This document shows positions 60,742 to 64,000 of a stretch of 64,000 nt of DNA, piece by piece. The stretch's first letter is position 1. Every line of letters starts with the position of its first letter. A model generated the notes under the pieces. It saw only the letters and a program-made list of their open reading frames with translations, was not told where the DNA came from and did not search any database. The position numbers were made by a program, and so were the translations under genes. Origin of the DNA: an uncultured bacterium (GTDB taxonomy: Bacteria > Actinomycetota > Coriobacteriia > Coriobacteriales > Atopobiaceae); assembly GCA_905215465.1 (NCBI GenBank), contig CAJMPT010000001.1:1-64000 (forward strand). Direction: 5' to 3'.

Positions 60742-61821
60742 CTACTTGCTGGCCTTGTCGAACTCCTCCTTGAAGGAGCCGAACATCTTGCCCATGCGGC
60801 CAAGCCCCTTGCCCACCATGCGGGCGGCATCGGCGCTGGCCTGGGCGGCCTTCTTCTTTGCAGCGGCCTTCTGGGCCTCCGTCGGCTTCTTGGCCTTGGG
60901 CTTTGCTGCGGAGGAAGGCGCCTTGGCCTTGGGGTCGGCAGGCTGCTGCGCCGCGGGCTTCTGAGCTGCCGGGACGTAGGTCACAGGCTCGCCAGCGGCG
61001 GCGCGGTCCTCCTCGGAGGCAGGCAGGGTCTCCACGGGAGCAGAGACGCTCACGTTGGCGGCGGGAATCTCTGCCGGGTCCGCCGGCTGGGGTTCCTCGG
61101 CGGTGGCGTCGGAGATGGCACGCTTGGCCTTGCCCAAGGCGCGGCCGAGGGCAAAGGAGCCCTTGTCCACGGCCTCGGACGCGGCGGCGCCGGCCTTGTG
61201 GCCCATCTCGGCGCCCTTGACCTTGGCGCTTGCCCAGGCCTCGCCCGCCTTGGCAGCGGCACCGCCGTCCACGGCGAGCTTCTCGGCCTCGTCGGAGACC
61301 ACCATGAACTGGTCTTTTGGCGAGTAGCCAATGACCATCTCGGCGGGAATCTCAAAGCTACCAACCAGCATGCGAGAAGCGCCGCCATCTCCCACAAAGA
61401 AGGTCTTGGCGCGACCGGTCTTGGCGTCGAACTCCACGTCGTTGACGTAGCCCATGACCTTGCCGGAGCGGGTGCGGGCATCCATGCCCGCCCACATGAT
61501 GCACTTGTCCCAGTCAAGGCCAAGGCGCTTGCGGGCGGCGTCGTCAAGGCCGTCCTCCGGACGGGTCACCTTGACGCCGCGCTCGCAGGGCTCAAACGAA
61601 TCCCAGGCCAAAAAGGCGTCCTCGCGCTTGACCATGCCCGCAACGTCAGGGCGAACCACCATAAAGCCAACCAGCTGGCGGCCGTTGGGCGCAAAGACCG
61701 CCATGTGGATCTTGCCCAGCTTGCTGAGCTTCTCGGCGGGAGCGTCCGGGTTCTTCTTGTCCTTGCGGGCCTTCTTGGCGAGAAAGACCTTCACACCCTG
61801 GTAGGAGTCGATCTTTGCCAC
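60742..61821 (-). CDS. PRC-barrel domain protein with an Ala/Lys/Pro-rich C-terminal region
   Basis: 359 residues. Residues about 38-185 form two PRC-barrel-like units (RQLVGFMVVRPDVAGM; GKVMGYVNDVEFDAKTGRAK, SFEIPAEMVIGYSP). The remainder is low-complexity, Ala/Lys/Pro-rich, with a helical end rich in Met, Gly and Lys. No membrane segment is visible. PRC-barrels act as adaptors, for example in RNA processing or photosynthetic complexes; no specific role can be read here. It lies 3 nt after the YtxH-like gene. Confidence 0.85.
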   Translation of the reverse strand: MAKIDSYQGVKVFLAKKARKDKKNPDAPAEKLSKLGKIHMAVFAPNGRQLVGFMVVRPDVAGMVKREDAFLAWDSFEPCERGVKVTRPEDGLDDAARKRLGLDWDKCIMWAGMDARTRSGKVMGYVNDVEFDAKTGRAKTFFVGDGGASRMLVGSFEIPAEMVIGYSPKDQFMVVSDEAEKLAVDGGAAAKAGEAWASAKVKGAEMGHKAGAAASEAVDKGSFALGRALGKAKRAISDATAEEPQPADPAEIPAANVSVSAPVETLPASEEDRAAAGEPVTYVPAAQKPAAQQPADPKAKAPSSAAKPKAKKPTEAQKAAAKKKAAQASADAARMVGKGLGRMGKMFGSFKEEFDKASK

Positions 61822-61824
61822 GGG

Positions 61825-62280
61825 CTAGGCCTCGGTGTCGGACTCGGGAGCCTCGGCGTCAACGACCTCGACGCGGACGGCCTCGGCGGGCGTCTCGGCG
61901 GCAGGGGCGGCCTCGGCGGCAGCGGCAACCTGGTCGGCGACGGCGTTGACGGCATCCTGGACCTGGGCGGAGGTGGTGCTCACCACGTCAGAGAGGGAGT
62001 CACGCAGCTGGTCCATGCGCTCGCGGGCGAGGTCGACCTTGGCGCGCAGCTCGTCGGTCTTGGCGTCGACGACGGGGCGGACGCCGCTGAACTTGTCGGC
62101 AGCAGCCTCGGCGCCGCGCTCGTAGGTGTCAACAGCGGAGTCCCAGGCGTCGTTCATGGCATCGGCGGCCATGGCGCGGCTCTCGGCGCCGGAGCGCGGA
62201 GCCAGCAGGATGCCGGCAACGATGCCAGAGGCGGTGCCAAAGAGAGTGCCGAGGGTGAAGTAGAGTGCCTTCTTGCTCAT
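61825..62280 (-). CDS. YtxH-like membrane-associated protein
   Basis: 151 residues. An N-terminal hydrophobic Gly-rich helix (LYFTLGTLFGTASGIVAGIL) followed by LAPRSGAESR matches the YtxH/GvpP pattern; the rest is amphipathic helix with an Ala/Glu-rich tail. It is in one transcription unit with the PRC-barrel gene and probably the 62363-63118 gene. Confidence 0.85.
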   Translation of the reverse strand: MSKKALYFTLGTLFGTASGIVAGILLAPRSGAESRAMAADAMNDAWDSAVDTYERGAEAAADKFSGVRPVVDAKTDELRAKVDLARERMDQLRDSLSDVVSTTSAQVQDAVNAVADQVAAAAEAAPAAETPAEAVRVEVVDAEAPESDTEA

Positions 62281-62362
62281 GATTTCCTCCTTGTTTGGTC
62301 CTACGCAAGTTGCGCTGCGCGCGGTCTTTCAAACTCCACGCGACCCCGCGGGGCCGCGAGTG

Positions 62363-63118
62363 CTACCTGACTGACTTGGGACGGGGGCCGCTGTAGGCAC
62401 CCCAGCCATCCTGTGGCTGCTCGGGAGCAGGCCGCTCGGACTGGGGCTCAAAGGCGGCCGCCGGCGAGAGGGGCTCCTCCTCGGGGACAACCTCCGGGGC
62501 GGGCTCGACAGGGGCGGGCTCGACAGGGACGGCCTCGACAGGGACAGCCTCGGCCTCGGGCTCCTCCTGAACGGGCTCCTCGGCAGGCTGCTCCTCGACG
62601 GAGACGGGCGCCTCCTCGGCAGCCGGCTCGTCCTCGGCAGGCTCCTGCTCGCTCACGCTTGCCACGAGGTCCACGAGGCCGCTTGCGATGGCGTCCACGT
62701 CGGGCTTGGGGTCGCCGCCGCCGGAGTAGGCCCACTGCATGATCCAGACGGCGCTGGAGAGGGCGCCCGCCACCAGCACGTCGTCCGGGCAGGAGAGCTC
62801 GACCTCAAAGCTGCGCTCGCCGGTCTGGACCGTGCGCCCCGTGGAGATGTCGCCGGCAATGTCCGTGCGGGCGAGAAGCTCCACGGTCACGTGCTCGAGC
62901 AGGTGGGCGAGCTCGGTCTGCTCGACGACCTCGCCAAAGTGGGGGCCGGCGTCGCCCAGGCAGACGTGGTCCGCAATCTGGGGCATGAGCTCGACCATGA
63001 GGCGCGTGCCCTCGGGGTCATCGCTCGTGAGCAGCGGCGCATTGGGCGCCACCTCGACCTCGGCCGCAAGGGTGCGCGGGCCGACGGTGACTTTCTTGAT
63101 GTCAAACAGCTGAGCCAT
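62363..63118 (-). CDS. Stand-alone cyanophycin-synthetase-N-like domain with an acidic Pro-rich tail
   Basis: 251 residues. Residues about 1-135 resemble the N-terminal domain of cyanophycin synthetase: a His-containing DHVCLGDAGPHFGEVVEQTE stretch, then HLLEHVTVELLA and GRTVQTGERSFEVEL. The ATP-grasp and Mur-ligase-like domains of the synthetase are absent. Residues 165-251 are Glu/Pro/Val repeats (VPVEAVPVEPAPVEPAPEV type). Cyanophycin synthesis itself is therefore not implied. Confidence 0.65.
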   Translation of the reverse strand: MAQLFDIKKVTVGPRTLAAEVEVAPNAPLLTSDDPEGTRLMVELMPQIADHVCLGDAGPHFGEVVEQTELAHLLEHVTVELLARTDIAGDISTGRTVQTGERSFEVELSCPDDVLVAGALSSAVWIMQWAYSGGGDPKPDVDAIASGLVDLVASVSEQEPAEDEPAAEEAPVSVEEQPAEEPVQEEPEAEAVPVEAVPVEPAPVEPAPEVVPEEEPLSPAAAFEPQSERPAPEQPQDGWGAYSGPRPKSVR

Positions 63119-63200
63119 GCGGCGGCTGCCTTTCCTTCTGGCCCGTATCGCGGGCATTCGTTTCGTTCAAACCATTGTAGCGACCCGGCGGCGAGGGGCG

Positions 63201-64000
63201 CTAATTGCTCGCAGGCTCCACGTCCTTCTCGCCCCCAACGGAGGGCGCTTGGCCGGGAGCGGTCTGGTCGGAGTCCGCAGGCGGCTCGGGGGCGGTCACG
63301 CGCAGCATGGCGATGCGGCGGCCGCGCATGGACTGGACGAGGAAGCGGTACCCGTCCTTCTCCACGACGTCGCCGGGACGCGGGAGCTTGTCGGCGCGCT
63401 CGATGACGAAGCCGGCGACGGTCTCGTACTCCTCGTTGTCCTCGATGGGCCAGCCGAGGTCGATGGCGTCGTCCAGGGGGAAGCGCCCGTCGACGAGCCA
63501 CTCGCGGTCTGAGAGCTGCGTGATGTACTTGTTGTCGGGGTCAAACTCATCCTCAATCTCTCCGACGACCTCCTCCACGATGTCCTCGATGGTGATGACG
63601 CCGGCGGTGCCGCCGTACTCGTCCACCACGATGACCATCTGGTCGTGGCTGGTCTGCATCTCGGAGAGCAGCGGGATGATGTCCTTGGTGTCGGGCACGT
63701 AGTCGGGCGTGCGCATGTGGCCCGAGATGGCCGCGGCGCCCTCGCCGTCGTCCAGGATGGGAGAGATGATGTCCTTGATGTGCGCGATGCCCACGATGCG
63801 GTCAACGGAGCCGCGGTAGATGGGGATGCGGCTGTAGCCGGTGCGCCGCATGGTGGCCAGGACCTCGGAGAGCGTCGAGGTGTCCTCCATGGCGGTCATG
63901 TCAACGCGGGGGACCATGACCTCGCGGGCGATGGTGTCGCCCAGGTCAATGACCTCGTGGATCATGGACTTCTCTTGGTCGGACAGCTCCTCGGCGTCCG
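63201..64000 (-). CDS. CorC/HlyC-type CBS-domain protein (5' end outside the window)
   Basis: Partial frame that continues through the window edge at 64000. The visible part has a CBS pair (IAREVMVPRVDMTAM, YSRIPIYRGSVDRIVGIAHIKD; VIVVDEYGGTAGVITIEDIVEE) and the C-terminal CorC_HlyC domain (EYETVAGFVIERADKLPRPG). These proteins usually carry an N-terminal DUF21/CNNM membrane domain and are linked to Mg2+ or Co2+ efflux; that part is not in view. Confidence 0.93.
   Translation of the reverse strand, partial: DAEELSDQEKSMIHEVIDLGDTIAREVMVPRVDMTAMEDTSTLSEVLATMRRTGYSRIPIYRGSVDRIVGIAHIKDIISPILDDGEGAAAISGHMRTPDYVPDTKDIIPLLSEMQTSHDQMVIVVDEYGGTAGVITIEDIVEEVVGEIEDEFDPDNKYITQLSDREWLVDGRFPLDDAIDLGWPIEDNEEYETVAGFVIERADKLPRPGDVVEKDGYRFLVQSMRGRRIAMLRVTAPEPPADSDQTAPGQAPSVGGEKDVEPASN

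Noticed and set aside
62363..63118. Cyanophycin synthetase gene
   Set aside because: Only the N-terminal-like domain is present; the ATP-grasp and Mur-ligase-like catalytic domains are missing.

Overview
The window looks like chromosomal sequence from a high-GC actinobacterium of the class Coriobacteriia, most likely near Olsenella/Atopobium (family Atopobiaceae). The inference rests on the dnaK-grpE-dnaJ-hspR-clpB arrangement, an atpBEFHAGDC operon followed directly by murA, a C+ type L31 with tandem leader hairpins, and an Nramp-type carrier whose metal-site changes match those reported for the Mg2+ carrier of Eggerthella lenta. No phage, insertion sequence, CRISPR array, rRNA or replication origin was seen. 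Most of the window is core genome.

Layout. 112-3312 (minus): an atypical phosphohexomutase, a DtxR/MntR-like regulator and an LCP cell-wall ligase. 3318-11647 (minus): murA behind the full F1Fo ATP synthase operon and an AtpI-like gene, with a candidate promoter at 11689-11717. 11852-15871 (minus): upp, rpiB, a prmC-tsaC fusion and prfA. 15977-19802: an anchored surface protein of unknown role, rpmE with a leader, coaX and a BirA-like remnant. 19817-26231: a folP-folK fusion, sirtuin, patatin-like hydrolase, exonuclease III, PHP phosphoesterase and aminotransferase. 26520-31732: ftsH, hpt, tilS, and a divergent YycJ-like hydrolase. 32198-42743: the heat-shock block (hsp20, clpB, hspR, dnaJ, grpE, dnaK), interrupted by a small membrane protein and a PASTA protein without a kinase domain. 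43406-48042: a membrane XRE regulator, YfcE-like phosphodiesterase, lipoprotein, Ser/Thr kinase and XRE regulator. 48105-53940: metA, a DEAD-box helicase, an RlmI-like methyltransferase, a lactate-permease remnant, lemA, tRNA-Ser(UGA) and tadA. 53944-64000: a circularly permuted membrane GH3 enzyme, an MgtE-like sensor coupled to an Nramp-related carrier, PRC-barrel, YtxH and cyanophycin-synthetase-N-like proteins, and a CorC-like protein cut by the window edge.

The most interesting material is non-coding. An 8-mer, GGCGAGAA/TTCTCGCC, occurs about 40 times, equally on both strands, in several reading frames and in inverted pairs at gene ends, which resembles a DNA-uptake signal. Two 253-bp intergenic elements (35366-35618 and 50562-50814) share terminal inverted arms and an identical 35-bp central palindrome. 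The sequences upstream of hsp20, clpB and dnaK share a 25-bp dyad unlike CIRCE or HAIR, so it is a candidate heat-shock operator. A 19-bp dyad lies 63-69 bp upstream of both the kinase gene and the lipoprotein gene. Upstream of the aminotransferase are four 13-bp direct repeats at 22-23 bp spacing, and between dnaK and the XRE gene are four 25-bp repeats arranged as an inverted pair of direct pairs.
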